64,000 bases of DNA from Actinomycetes bacterium (GTDB lineage: Bacteria > Actinomycetota > Acidimicrobiia > Acidimicrobiales > Bog-793): positions 16,111 through 80,110 of the forward strand of contig JAJZBI010000017.1 in assembly GCA_021798985.1 (NCBI GenBank), read 5' to 3'. The translations under genes were made by a program, and so were the position numbers. Below are positions 37,076 through 46,754 of the stretch, piece after piece; position 1 is the stretch's first letter, and every line of letters starts with the position of its first letter. The notes beneath the pieces were generated by a model. The model made no database searches. It had not been told where the DNA came from and saw nothing but the letters and a program-made list of their open reading frames with translations.

Positions 37076-38245
37076 GTGGGGCTCACTCGCCGAAGGACCG
37101 GTTCGCGCGCGCGCCCAGCGAGATCGCTGCGCCACCGACGCGGGGCGCGCTCGGTCGCGCTCGTCGCCCTCGGCGCGACCCTCGCCCTGGCGGCGGGCGC
37201 CACCTCGGCCGCCGCTGCCCGCCGAGCCCCGGCGCGCACCAAAAGGGCCGCGCCGCTGCGCGTCATCGCCGTCTCGCCCCGCCAGGGCGCCGCTGGCGTC
37301 GGCGGCAGGGCACCGATCTCGATCACCTTCTCGGCGGCGATCTCGCCGCGCTCGCCCCTGCCGAGCATCAACCCGCAGATTCCCGGGAGCTGGCACCGGA
37401 GCGGTGACCGCCTCACCTTCGTGCCCGACGAGCCCTTCGTGCCGCTCAGCCAGGTGACCGTGAGCGTGCCCGGCGGACGCAAGGGCCTGGTTGCCAAGGA
37501 CGGCCAGCGGCTGGCGCGACGCTTCGCCGACAACTTCAGCGTCGAGAACGGCTCGATCTTCCGCCTCCAACAGCTGCTCAGCCTGCTGGACTACTCCCCG
37601 CTCGCTTGGGCGCCCGCCAGCCCCCCCATCGCCCCGAGCGACACGGCGGCCCAGCTCGCGGCGCTGTACTCGGCGCCAAAGGGCGCGTTCCACTGGCGCA
37701 ACGCCGGCTGGCCGAGCCGCCTGGTCGCGCTCTGGCGGCCCGGTGCCTACAACGTCTTCACCCGAGGCCTCGTGATGTCCTTCCAGGCCGACCACGGCCT
37801 CGACGTCACGGGCAACCCTTCCGGTGGGCTGTGGAACGACCTCGTCCAGTCCCTGGCGAACGGCATCGTCAACACCGGTGGCTACAACTACGCCATCGCC
37901 AACAAGACCCAGCCCCAGTCGCTCACGATCTGGCACGACGGCTCGGTCGTGCTGCACGCCCCGGCGAACACGGGGATCCCCCAGTCCCCGACCCCCTCGG
38001 GAACCTTCCCGGTCTACGCGCGCTATCGCAACGAGATCATGCACGGAACGAACCCGGACGGCAGCCACTATGCCGATCCGGTGCAGTACGTCGCCTACTT
38101 CTATGACGGTGACGCGGTCCACTACTTCCCCCGAGCGGACTACGGGGTCCCCCAGAGCCTCGGCTGCGTCGAGCTGGCACTGCCCGAGGCTGCCGCCGCT
38201 TGGCCCTATCTCGCCTATGGGACGCTCGTGACGGTCGTGAATTGA
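37076..38245 (+). CDS. L,D-transpeptidase (YkuD) with Ig-like and peptidoglycan-binding domains
   Basis: Ig-like SPRQGAAGVGGRAPISITFSAAIS; PG-binding FTRGLVMSFQADHGLDVTG; catalytic GVPQSLGCVELALPEA. Confidence 0.88.
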   Translation: MGLTRRRTGSRARPARSLRHRRGARSVALVALGATLALAAGATSAAAARRAPARTKRAAPLRVIAVSPRQGAAGVGGRAPISITFSAAISPRSPLPSINPQIPGSWHRSGDRLTFVPDEPFVPLSQVTVSVPGGRKGLVAKDGQRLARRFADNFSVENGSIFRLQQLLSLLDYSPLAWAPASPPIAPSDTAAQLAALYSAPKGAFHWRNAGWPSRLVALWRPGAYNVFTRGLVMSFQADHGLDVTGNPSGGLWNDLVQSLANGIVNTGGYNYAIANKTQPQSLTIWHDGSVVLHAPANTGIPQSPTPSGTFPVYARYRNEIMHGTNPDGSHYADPVQYVAYFYDGDAVHYFPRADYGVPQSLGCVELALPEAAAAWPYLAYGTLVTVVN

Positions 38246-39504
38246 GCCGCTCCCGTCGCCGGCGCGCCACCTACCGCGCCCATCGCGCGCGTCGCGGCCC
38301 GGGCCTGGCCAAGATCGCCGCCGCGCTCGCCGTCGTCATCGTCGCCTTCGTCATCGCCTGGGGCGCGACGGCACTGCTCTCCACGCCGCCGTCGCCGAGC
38401 GTGCACGCCGCCATGGCGACCGAGCACACCGTCCCCGGCACCGCCCTCGCGCTGCAGCCGGCCTACGGGGCCGAGGAGGCCGTTGCGCTGCAAGGTAGCG
38501 GCACGATCGCCAGCGCCGGCCCGGAGCGCCCCTCCCCGATCGCCAGCCTCACCAAGATGATGTCGGCGCTCGTGATCTTGCGGGACCACCCGCTCCGGCC
38601 CGGCGAGAGCGGTCCGGATATCCCCATCACGGCCGCAGACGTCACCACCTACCGCCAAGAGCTCGCCCAGAGCGACTCAGTCGTCGCCGTGCGCGCCGGC
38701 GAGCAGCTGAGCGAGCTGCAGGCGCTCGAGGGGGCGCTGATCCCCTCAGGGGACAACATCATCCAGCTGCTCGCTAGCTGGGACGCGGGAAGCACGAGCG
38801 CCTTCGTGGGCAAGATGAACGCCCTCGCCCACACCCTCGGCCTTGCCCACACTCACTACGCCGGACCGAGCGGGGTCAATCCCGCCACCGTCTCGACGGC
38901 AACCGACCAGCTCCGCCTCGCGCAGCTGGCGATGGCCAACCCGGTGTTCCGCCACATCGTCGCCATGGCCCAGGTGACCTTGCCGGTCGCTGGCGTCGTC
39001 TACAACGTGAACGGCGACCTCGGGACCGACGGCATTGACGGCGTCAAGACGGGATGGGTGCCCCAGGGCGGTGGCTGCTTCGTCTTCTCGGCCACCACCC
39101 ACCTCGATGGCGCGGCGCGCTCGATCGTCGGGGCGATCATCGGTGTGCAAGGCGGCACCCCGATCCCGACGGCGCTCGCCACCGCCAAGGCACTCGTGCT
39201 CTCCAGCAAAAAGGTCCTCACGACGGTGCGCATCCCGGCCGGCATGACGGTCGCGACCATCAGCGCGCCCTACGCCCACGCGATCAGGGTGGTCACCGCC
39301 TCGTCGGTGACCCTGACCGCCTGGCGGGGCGCGACGATCCACTACGTCCTCCACGCGCGCCGCTTCGCCAGCGGCTCGATCGGCGCCGGCGCTCCGGCGG
39401 GAACCCTCGAGGTCGACCTTGCCGGTGCGCAGCGCTCGCTGCCGCTGCGCACCACCGCATCGATGCCAGGACCAACCTTCACCTGGCGGTTGATGCACCC
39501 CTGA
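38242..39504 (+). CDS. D-alanyl-D-alanine carboxypeptidase (PBP5/S11 family)
   Basis: SPIASLTKMMSALVIL (SxxK), DGVKTGWVPQGGGCFV (KTG); TTGA overlap with upstream gene. Confidence 0.87.
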   Translation: MSRSRRRRATYRAHRARRGPGLAKIAAALAVVIVAFVIAWGATALLSTPPSPSVHAAMATEHTVPGTALALQPAYGAEEAVALQGSGTIASAGPERPSPIASLTKMMSALVILRDHPLRPGESGPDIPITAADVTTYRQELAQSDSVVAVRAGEQLSELQALEGALIPSGDNIIQLLASWDAGSTSAFVGKMNALAHTLGLAHTHYAGPSGVNPATVSTATDQLRLAQLAMANPVFRHIVAMAQVTLPVAGVVYNVNGDLGTDGIDGVKTGWVPQGGGCFVFSATTHLDGAARSIVGAIIGVQGGTPIPTALATAKALVLSSKKVLTTVRIPAGMTVATISAPYAHAIRVVTASSVTLTAWRGATIHYVLHARRFASGSIGAGAPAGTLEVDLAGAQRSLPLRTTASMPGPTFTWRLMHP

Positions 39505-39587
39505 GTCCGGGCTCGTGACGCCAAGCCAGCACGGGCGGGCCATGATCCCCCGCACTGGCCACCCATGCCCCGATTAGCCTCCGACCA

Positions 39588-40922
39588 ATGCAGCACTGGC
39601 TCGGGCGCGTCCATCCCTCGTGGTCGAGCCGCAACTTCGACCTGATCCTCGCGGCGCGGCTCGCCATGAGCATGGGGCGCGCGCTGGCGGGGGTGGCAAC
39701 ACCCATCTACCTTGCGCTGCAAGGCTTCAGCGCCGTTGAACTGGCGGAGTACGTGATGACCGTGGCCTTCGCCTCGGCCATCCTCTCCGCCGCCATCGGC
39801 TTGGTCTCCGACCAGATCGGGCGGCGGATCTTCCTCATCGTCATCCCCATATTCGCCGCGGTGGCCGGTGTCGTGTTCGCCTTCAGCGACGCCACCCCGC
39901 TGCTGTTCGCGATGGGGGCGCTCGGCAGCTACGGGCGCGGGGCGGGAGCCGGTGCCGGGGCGGTCGGGCCGTACCAGCCGGCCGAATCGGCCTTTGTGAC
40001 CGACGAGGTCCTGCCCCAGCATCGCAATGCCGCCTTCGGCAGGCTGGCGTTCAGCTCATCGCTCGGCGCCACCGCCGGCGGTCTGCTCGCCCTCCTCGTC
40101 CACGAGACCCGGGCGCACGGGGCAGCGGCGATGCATGCCTACGAGCCGGTATTCCTCGCCACCGCCGCCGTCTCGTTGTGCTCGGGCCTGCTCGCGCTCG
40201 GCCTCAGCGAGCCGAGGCGCCAGGTCGAGCACCGGATCGAGCAGCACCACGGTGACACAAGCGCCGCTCCGGCCCCTCGGCGCCTCAAGATCGCCTTGCC
40301 CCGGCGTTCGTGGTGGCTGCTCTCGCGGCTTTGGGTGACCAACACCATGAACGGGATCGCGGTCGGAATGTTCGGCCCCTTCGTCTCGTACTGGCTCTTT
40401 CGCCGGTTCGGTGCCGGTCCCGACAAGGTCGGGGTGCTGTTCGCCGTGATCAACGCCACGACCACGGCATCTGCCTTGTCGGCAGCGAGCCTTGCCCGTC
40501 GCTACGGCCTCGTGCGCACGATCACGGTCGTGCGCAGCTTCCAGGCCGTGCTCCTCGTCCCCATGGTGCTGTCGCCGAGCTTTGCCATCGCCGGCGCCGT
40601 CTATTTGATCCGGATGATCGTCCAGCGCATCGGACTGCCGCTGCGCCAGTCCTACGCCATCGCGCTCGCCGACCCCGCTGAGCGCAGCTCGGTGGTCGCG
40701 CTCTCCAACCTGCCGAGCCAGCTCGCGATGGCGGGAAGCCCGATGCTGACCGGTTACCTGATGGACGAGGTGAGCCTCGCTGCCCCCTTCGAGATCTCGG
40801 CCGTCTTCCAGTTCGTGAACGCCGTCAGCTTCTGGTGGTTCTTCCACCGTCTTCCACCCGAGGAAGAGCGCGCCCCGGCCCCGCCCGAGCAGATCACCGT
40901 CCGGGCGAGCGCCGAGGAGTAG
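39588..40922 (+). CDS. Major facilitator superfamily transporter
   Basis: 12-TM profile, ILSAAIGLVSDQIGRRIFLIV. Confidence 0.85.
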   Translation: MQHWLGRVHPSWSSRNFDLILAARLAMSMGRALAGVATPIYLALQGFSAVELAEYVMTVAFASAILSAAIGLVSDQIGRRIFLIVIPIFAAVAGVVFAFSDATPLLFAMGALGSYGRGAGAGAGAVGPYQPAESAFVTDEVLPQHRNAAFGRLAFSSSLGATAGGLLALLVHETRAHGAAAMHAYEPVFLATAAVSLCSGLLALGLSEPRRQVEHRIEQHHGDTSAAPAPRRLKIALPRRSWWLLSRLWVTNTMNGIAVGMFGPFVSYWLFRRFGAGPDKVGVLFAVINATTTASALSAASLARRYGLVRTITVVRSFQAVLLVPMVLSPSFAIAGAVYLIRMIVQRIGLPLRQSYAIALADPAERSSVVALSNLPSQLAMAGSPMLTGYLMDEVSLAAPFEISAVFQFVNAVSFWWFFHRLPPEEERAPAPPEQITVRASAEE

Positions 40923-41350
40923 CAATCCTCCCACCGCCTCGGAGCGTTCGGTAATCAAGGGCACACCACGCCACACCGTGCGGTCGCGTGGATCGAGGCG
41001 ATGGGACCCCTCGCTCGTGCCCGGTGTGGCTGATGGCTCCGATGGAGGCGTCCAGCACTGCCGGGGGCACGCGAGGCCACGAGGCGATCGGGCATGCCGG
41101 GCTGTTCGCTGGGCGTCGCCTGGTGCCGTGCTCGAGTCGAGCACCACTTGTGCCCCATCGCCCCGGACGGACGGAGCGCTGCGCCCCGGGCGCGCTCCGC
41201 CCCACCGAGGGTGGTGCCGCCAGCTTGACGGCGGGGCCGTCGGCCGTTGCCACGGGCCAGGTGGCCCCCTCTCGCTGGGCCCTTCGGCCCCTTTGCGCGA
41301 CGCGCCCTGGCCAGCAGGATCTCTCACGACCGGTGTGACGAGGAGGTTCG

Positions 41351-42607
41351 ATGTTCGAGCTCGCTTTCCTGACCGCCCACGAAATCCTCGACTCGCGTGC
41401 TCGACCGACCCTGTCGGTCACCGTGGCCCTCGCCGGCGGCCGCCCCGTCCGCGCCGGGGTCCCCGCCGGCGCCTCGACGGGCAGCCGTGAGGCAGCCGAG
41501 CGCCGGGACGGCGATGCCTCCCGCTTCACTGGCCAAGGGGTCCTCGGTGTCGTCGAGGCGGTGCGCGGGGAGATCTCGGCGGCCCTGTTGGGTCGCCGCT
41601 TTGCCGACCAGGGAGAAATCGACCGGGCGCTCGTCGAGCTCGACGGCACGCACGACAAGCACCGCCTCGGGGCAAACGCCATCGTGGGCGTCTCCATGGC
41701 CGTCGCCCGGGCGCTCGCCGAGCAGACAGCACAGCCCTTGTGGCGCTCGCTCAACCCGCGCGGGGTCCCGGCGCGCCTTCCCGTTCCGCACTTCAACGTC
41801 GTGAACGGTGGGGCGCACGCCGCCAACGCGCTCGACTTCCAGGAGTTCATGCTCGCCCCGCTCGGCGCGCCGAGCCTGGCCGAGGCGGTGCGCGCTGGAG
41901 CTGAGATCTACGCCCGGCTGCGCAACGAGCTCGCGGCCAAGGGGCACACCGTCGGCCTCGGCGATGAGGGCGGGTTCGCCCCGGAGCTCACCAGTCCCGA
42001 GGAGGTCTGCCGGCTGCTCGTCGGCGCGATCGAGGCCGCCGGCTACCGACCCGGGCGTGACGGCGTGGCGCTCGCGCTCGACCCCGCCGCCAGCGAGCTC
42101 TATCGCGATGGCCGCTACCACCTGGCCGGTGAGGCGCTCACGAGCGACGAGCTCATCGAGCGCTATGGCGAGCTTGTCGCCGCCTTTCCGATCTGGAGCC
42201 TCGAGGACGGTCTCGCCGAGTCCGACTGGGCGGGATGGCGCCAGCTCGCCGACCGCCTCGGCGATCAGATCCAGCTGGTCGGCGACGACATCTTGGTGAC
42301 CAACCCGGCGATCATCACGGAGGCGATCGAACAAAAGATCGCCAACGCCGCGCTGATCAAGCTGAACCAGATCGGCACGGTCAGCGAGACGCTGGAGGCG
42401 ATGCGGCTGTGCCGGCAGGGCGGATGGGCCCAGATGGTGTCCCATCGCTCAGGTGAGACCGAGGACTCCTTCATCGCCGATCTCGCGGTCGGGAGCGGGT
42501 GCGGGCAGCTGAAGAGCGGCGCACCCGCCCGCGGAGAGCGCGTCGCGAAGTACAACCGGCTGATCGAGATCGAAGCCGACCATGCGCTCGGCTACGGCGC
42601 GCGGTAG
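41351..42607 (+). CDS. eno: Enolase (phosphopyruvate hydratase)
   Basis: AHEILDSRARPTLSV, GANAIVGVSMAVARA, PVPHFNVVNGGAHAANALDFQEFM, GDEGGFAPEL, LIKLNQIGTVSETLEA, MVSHRSGETEDSFIADLAV. Confidence 0.96.
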   Translation: MFELAFLTAHEILDSRARPTLSVTVALAGGRPVRAGVPAGASTGSREAAERRDGDASRFTGQGVLGVVEAVRGEISAALLGRRFADQGEIDRALVELDGTHDKHRLGANAIVGVSMAVARALAEQTAQPLWRSLNPRGVPARLPVPHFNVVNGGAHAANALDFQEFMLAPLGAPSLAEAVRAGAEIYARLRNELAAKGHTVGLGDEGGFAPELTSPEEVCRLLVGAIEAAGYRPGRDGVALALDPAASELYRDGRYHLAGEALTSDELIERYGELVAAFPIWSLEDGLAESDWAGWRQLADRLGDQIQLVGDDILVTNPAIITEAIEQKIANAALIKLNQIGTVSETLEAMRLCRQGGWAQMVSHRSGETEDSFIADLAVGSGCGQLKSGAPARGERVAKYNRLIEIEADHALGYGAR

Positions 42608-43458
42608 TGCCGGCGATGGGGATCGACCACGACGCCGCCGCCCGCTACGTCCTCGGGCGCCAGGGCGCGAGCGGCGGCTATAGCTTCTACCGCACGCCCG
42701 AGTGGGGCATCGACGAGCCGAACGCCCCGGACACGGGCGCGGCGCTCAGCGCGCTCAGGCGGCTCGGCATCGCAGCGCCGCGACGTGATGCCACCGTCGC
42801 CTACCTGCGTGCGCTGCAAGACGACGGCGGCGGCTTCCCGACGCCCATTATCGGGCGCGCCGTCCTCAACGGCCTCGCGGCACTCGACGCGACGCCGCTC
42901 AGGACGGCGAAGGCCTGGGCCCGGGCGGTGTGCGACCAGGCGCTCGGAGCGCACGACGGCGCGACGCGCGCGGCGCTGGCGGCGGCGCGACGCGGCCTTG
43001 AGATCCTGGGTGCCTGCGCCTTGTCGCCCACCGAGCACGACCGCCGCGCCGTCGTCGCGCTGCTCGACCGGCTCGCCGCACCCGGTGGCGGCTGGACGAC
43101 CCCGCTCGCGGACCTCGAGTCGACCGCCGATGCCGTGGCCATCGGCCTCGAGGTGGGCGTTCCGGTGCTCGAGGCGGCACGGTCCTTGCTCGAGGCATGC
43201 GAGCACCCGCGCCTCGGCTTCCGAGCGACGCCTTCCTCGTCGAGCGCGCCGGTGCATACCCTGCGCGGTGGTGCGTGGCTTGCGGCTCAGCTCGGAGTCG
43301 CGCCGCGCTTTCTCGAGGCACTGATCGACAACGTGGTCGCGCTCCAGCGGCCGAGTGGGGGATTTGGTCGCAACCACGGGGCACTGGCGACGCTGCAGGA
43401 CACCAGCTGCGCGCTCGAGGTGGTCGAGCTCACCGGCGCGCTGGCGACAGCGCGCTGA
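42607..43458 (+). CDS. Prenyltransferase/squalene-cyclase-like alpha/alpha-toroid protein
   Basis: Repeated LQDDGGGFPTP / APGGGWTTP / LQRPSGGFGRNHG units typical of this fold; GTG start overlaps the eno stop (TAGTG). Confidence 0.75.
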   Translation: MPAMGIDHDAAARYVLGRQGASGGYSFYRTPEWGIDEPNAPDTGAALSALRRLGIAAPRRDATVAYLRALQDDGGGFPTPIIGRAVLNGLAALDATPLRTAKAWARAVCDQALGAHDGATRAALAAARRGLEILGACALSPTEHDRRAVVALLDRLAAPGGGWTTPLADLESTADAVAIGLEVGVPVLEAARSLLEACEHPRLGFRATPSSSSAPVHTLRGGAWLAAQLGVAPRFLEALIDNVVALQRPSGGFGRNHGALATLQDTSCALEVVELTGALATAR

Positions 43459-44253
43459 ATCGAGTCGCCGTCGCAGCGGGGATCGGATCGGGCAACGCAA
43501 CGAGCAGCGGCATCGCGAGCACCAGCGTCGCTTGCTCGACGTGGTCCGCTCCCGCACCGAGGCCGTGAGCAACCTCGGTCGCGCGTGGCGAACTGTGACG
43601 CATCGTTGTCATGTGCTGTGCAAGCTCCTCGAGCGATCGAAGGGTCCTTGAGATCGCGAACGACCGCCTGGTGGCACGCAGGGGTCTTGTGATCCTCGGC
43701 CGAGGCCTTCGGCCTTGAGGACCCGGCGCCGCCGATGCGCGACCTCGCGTGCGGCACTTCGCCGGCCTCTACGACGTGGCGCTCGCCCACGACAGCGCGG
43801 GGACGCCGTCAGCAACGACGTGGACGCCGACCATCGATTACTGATCATGGCAATTTCACGCTGTTGCGCAGCATCGGCCTCACGTAGCTCATGAGCCAGA
43901 CCGGGGTGTTCGCCGGCGCGGCCGGCTTCGCCACCAACAGCTGCCGGGCTTGTTCACCGTCTCCTGCGTGAGGAGGACTCGACCATGACGAGCGGCAGGT
44001 TCGACGTGGAAGTGTGTGTGCGCTTGGGCAGCTCTCGACAGGCTCGCGCATCTTGTTCAGCGTGGTGAACACACAACGACGCGCCCCCGCCCCAAGTCAT
44101 CGAGCGCGCCGCCGGGGGGCATTGTTGACGAACGCGATGCGTGATCTTGACGAATCGCCTCCCTCGCCGCAGATCACGCAGCCGCCAGCGGGGCCAGACA
44201 GCGCGTTCTGGCCCGTCAGAGCGCGTGCGGGTCGTGGGGGTCGTTGCGCGCCC

Positions 44254-44574
44254 TCAGGCGCGGAACGCACGGACGTCGTCGAGGACGACGAGCGCGTCGT
44301 CGAGCAGATCGCGATTCTGCTCGACGAACCGGGCGAGGTTGGCCGGCGTCTCGACGATCACCACCGAGAGCGGGGTCCCGTCGCTGAAGAGATGCTGGCG
44401 GTGCAGGACGCCCGATCGCCCTTGGCCCTCCACCGCCTCAAGCAGCGTCGCTCCGGCAAGTCGCGCCCTTCTCGCCCGGGCCATGAGCTCGATGGCGAGG
44501 GAATGGTGGTGGACGTGGTCGCGCGGACCGATCATCACCGTGAGCCGCTGCATCGGGCTCGCTGCACCGCCCAT
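44254..44574 (-). CDS. DUF190 family protein
   Basis: MQRLTVMIGPRDHVHHHSLAIELMARARRARLAGATLLEAVEGQGRSGVLHRQ, DUF190 pattern. Confidence 0.75.
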   Translation of the reverse strand: MGGAASPMQRLTVMIGPRDHVHHHSLAIELMARARRARLAGATLLEAVEGQGRSGVLHRQHLFSDGTPLSVVIVETPANLARFVEQNRDLLDDALVVLDDVRAFRA

Positions 44575-44739
44575 CAGCTCAGCCGCCCGCCGTCGTCGAC
44601 ACGACCGACGCGCGATACCGGGCTCGAGCGAGCGCTCCATCTGCTTGAGCACTCTAGTGCTCGGACCTAGGCACGGGCGGCTTGCTTGACCCCGATCGCA
44701 CCCGGGTGTACAAGGACCTTGCGGCGACAAGGAGGCGGG

Positions 44740-45078
44740 GTGGCACGTGGCAGGCCGGCGACGCGGCTCCTCATCTTCCTCTCCGAAGACGATCGGGTCG
44801 GACACCGCGAGGTCGCGGAGCTGCTCCTTGAGCGCGCGCACGAGCGCGGCCTCGCCGGCGCGACGGTGTGGCGCGGGATCGAGGGGTTCGGAGCGACGGG
44901 GTACCTCCGTGCGACTCGTTTGCCCGACCTCGCCCGCGGGCTCCCGCTCGTGGTGGAGGTGATCGATGACGAGGCGGCCGTCGACGCCTTCCTCCCGGTC
45001 GTGCGCGAGCTCGCCCGAGGAGCGCTCGTGACGACCGAAGCGGTGATGGTCACGCCTGCCGACGCGCCGTCTGCTTAG
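44740..45078 (+). CDS. DUF190 family protein
   Basis: RLLIFLSEDDRVGHREVAELLLERAHERGLAGATVWRGIEGFG..LPLVVEVIDDEAAVDAFLPVV. Confidence 0.8.
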   Translation: MARGRPATRLLIFLSEDDRVGHREVAELLLERAHERGLAGATVWRGIEGFGATGYLRATRLPDLARGLPLVVEVIDDEAAVDAFLPVVRELARGALVTTEAVMVTPADAPSA

Positions 45079-45356
45079 CCGCCGCATCGGCGGCCGGGGT
45101 CGTGCGTCAGGTCCGCGTGGGCGACTCGATCCGGCTGGTGGCGACCTCGTGCACCTCGAGGCGCGCCCCCTCGCGCAACGCCGGGTAGCGGCGCGCCAAA
45201 CTGACCGCCGCGTTGCGGTCGGGCGCCTCAGCCCCACTGCGAACCGAACACCGCCGCCACCGCGGCCGGTGCGTTCATCGCGTGCGCGCAACGAGGCGGC
45301 GCGATCGCTTGGCGCACGTGGCCCGCGCCGGGCCGCCCAGCGCTGTTGCACGCGCG

Positions 45357-45699
45357 TCAGTCGGCGAAGGGCCACAAGGGCCGCAGCTCAAGTCTCCGAT
45401 CGCCGCCACAAGGTGCTTGGAGGCGACCTCGATCGCCTCGTCGAGCTCCGCGTGCTCGAGCACGTCGTAGCCGGCGATGTGTTCCTTGATCTCAGCGAAC
45501 GGAGCGTCGGTGATCAAGGGCTCCTGGTTCCGCCGCCGCACGGTGGCGGCATCGCTCACCGGACGCAGTCGGTTGCCTTCGATGCGCACGCCACGCCCGT
45601 CCATTTCGGCGACCCAGGCCTTGGCAGCCGGCCCATCTGGGCGCGCTGCTCGTCGCTCAGCACGACGCCCTCGCTGAGGCAGACCAGCATCCAATAGCG
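45357..45699 (-). pseudogene. YCII-domain protein remnant, at least two frameshifts
   Basis: RYWMLVCLSEGVVLSDEQRAQMG, then PAAKAWVAEMDGRGVRIEGNRLRPVSDAATVRRRNQEPLITDAPFAEIKEHIAGYDVLEHAELDEAIEVASKHLVAAIG, then RRLELRPLWPFAD* in a third frame. Confidence 0.75.
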
Positions 45700-45989
45700 C
45701 CTCGTGGCCCCTGCTTTGTGTCGATGCTGTTCTCAAGCTGCCCCAGGCGCGCGGCACGGCCGCGCCTTACCCCGAGTCCGGCCGACGCCGGCCATTGCGC
45801 ACGGAGGTGCCGGGGAACTAGCCGCTGTCCTGTCCGCGACCACCTCGCCGCCACAAAGCCGCCCCGCGCGTCGCGTGCGCGGCGCTCGGCTCGCGAGGGC
45901 ACCCGCTTCGCCTGATCTCTGCCGTAGGCGTCGGATTCCCCCATCTGGGTCCTCACTGGTTCCATCCGCGGCGCTCGCCGGGATCAGAT

Positions 45990-46415
45990 GACGCAACGAC
46001 ACGACGAAGCGGCGTGCCGAGGGCTCGCCCCGCCGTCCTCGGAGATCGCCGACCCGCACCGGCTCGGCAGCTGGCTGTCGGGGCGCCCTTGGGCGGCAGT
46101 CACCGTCGAGCTGCCGCGGACCAGACGGCTGTGGGCTGACGTGCTGGGTCGGCCCGTTGCCGGCGACCTCCGGCTGGTGGCGCCAGACCGACGAGTGATG
46201 CTGGCGGCCGTCACCGCCGGATCGGCTTCCGCCTGCTCCCCCGCCATGTCTGCCACCCGGCGCTCGATCAGGGACTTGTGCGCGAGGTGGGCGCCGTCGG
46301 CGTGGCGCTGGCGGGCGAGCCGTGGTTCGCCTCGATGCGGCCGGGCAGCGGCCCGAGAGCGGCGCACCTCGAGGGCGTGCTCGACGCCCTGAGCGACGGC
46401 ACTGCACCGGCATAG
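45990..46415 (+). pseudogene. Probable LysR-type effector-domain C-terminal remnant with frameshift
   Basis: WAAVTVELPRTRRLWADVLGRPVAGDLRLVAPDRRVMLAAVTAG, continued in another frame by GFRLLPRHVCHPALDQGLVREVGAVGVALAGEPWFASMRPGSGPRAAHLEGVLDAL*. Confidence 0.55.
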
Positions 46416-46754
46416 TCACAAGCCCTCGCCTCGTCGACCAAGACGGGGGCGACCATGGGCGTGTTCCCGTCGGCGTCACCGGTCGGCTCGCCGCTGCGCT
46501 CGGGACGCCCCACCGGCAGCAGCGATCTCAGCGGTGCTCGGCGGTCGGGACGCCCAGGAGTCCACACGCCAGCTCCACACGCCAGCATCACGAGAGGGCG
46601 ACCGTGCGACCCGATGGGTCGAGGCCGCCTCGTGGCGCTCAGGTCGTCGGAGCGGTGACCGGCTGATCGTGCCGCGGCCCTAACACCGGCTGTGTCCCGT
46701 CGGCGCACGCCGCGGCAGCGAGCCGGCGCGCTCGAGCGAGCCGGGAGGCGATCC

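Noticed and set aside
37067-38122. 351-aa minus-strand ORF
   Set aside because: Antisense to the L,D-transpeptidase, low-complexity shadow translation.
43693-43715. CCTCGGCCGAGG / AGGCCTTCGGCCT inverted repeats as a terminator
   Set aside because: Strong palindromes but no T-tract, about 230 bp from the nearest gene end; function cannot be assigned.
44570-44740. Possible fluoride (crcB) riboswitch between the DUF190 genes
   Set aside because: Short inverted repeats are present but the conserved crcB motif core cannot be recognised by eye; needs a covariance-model scan.
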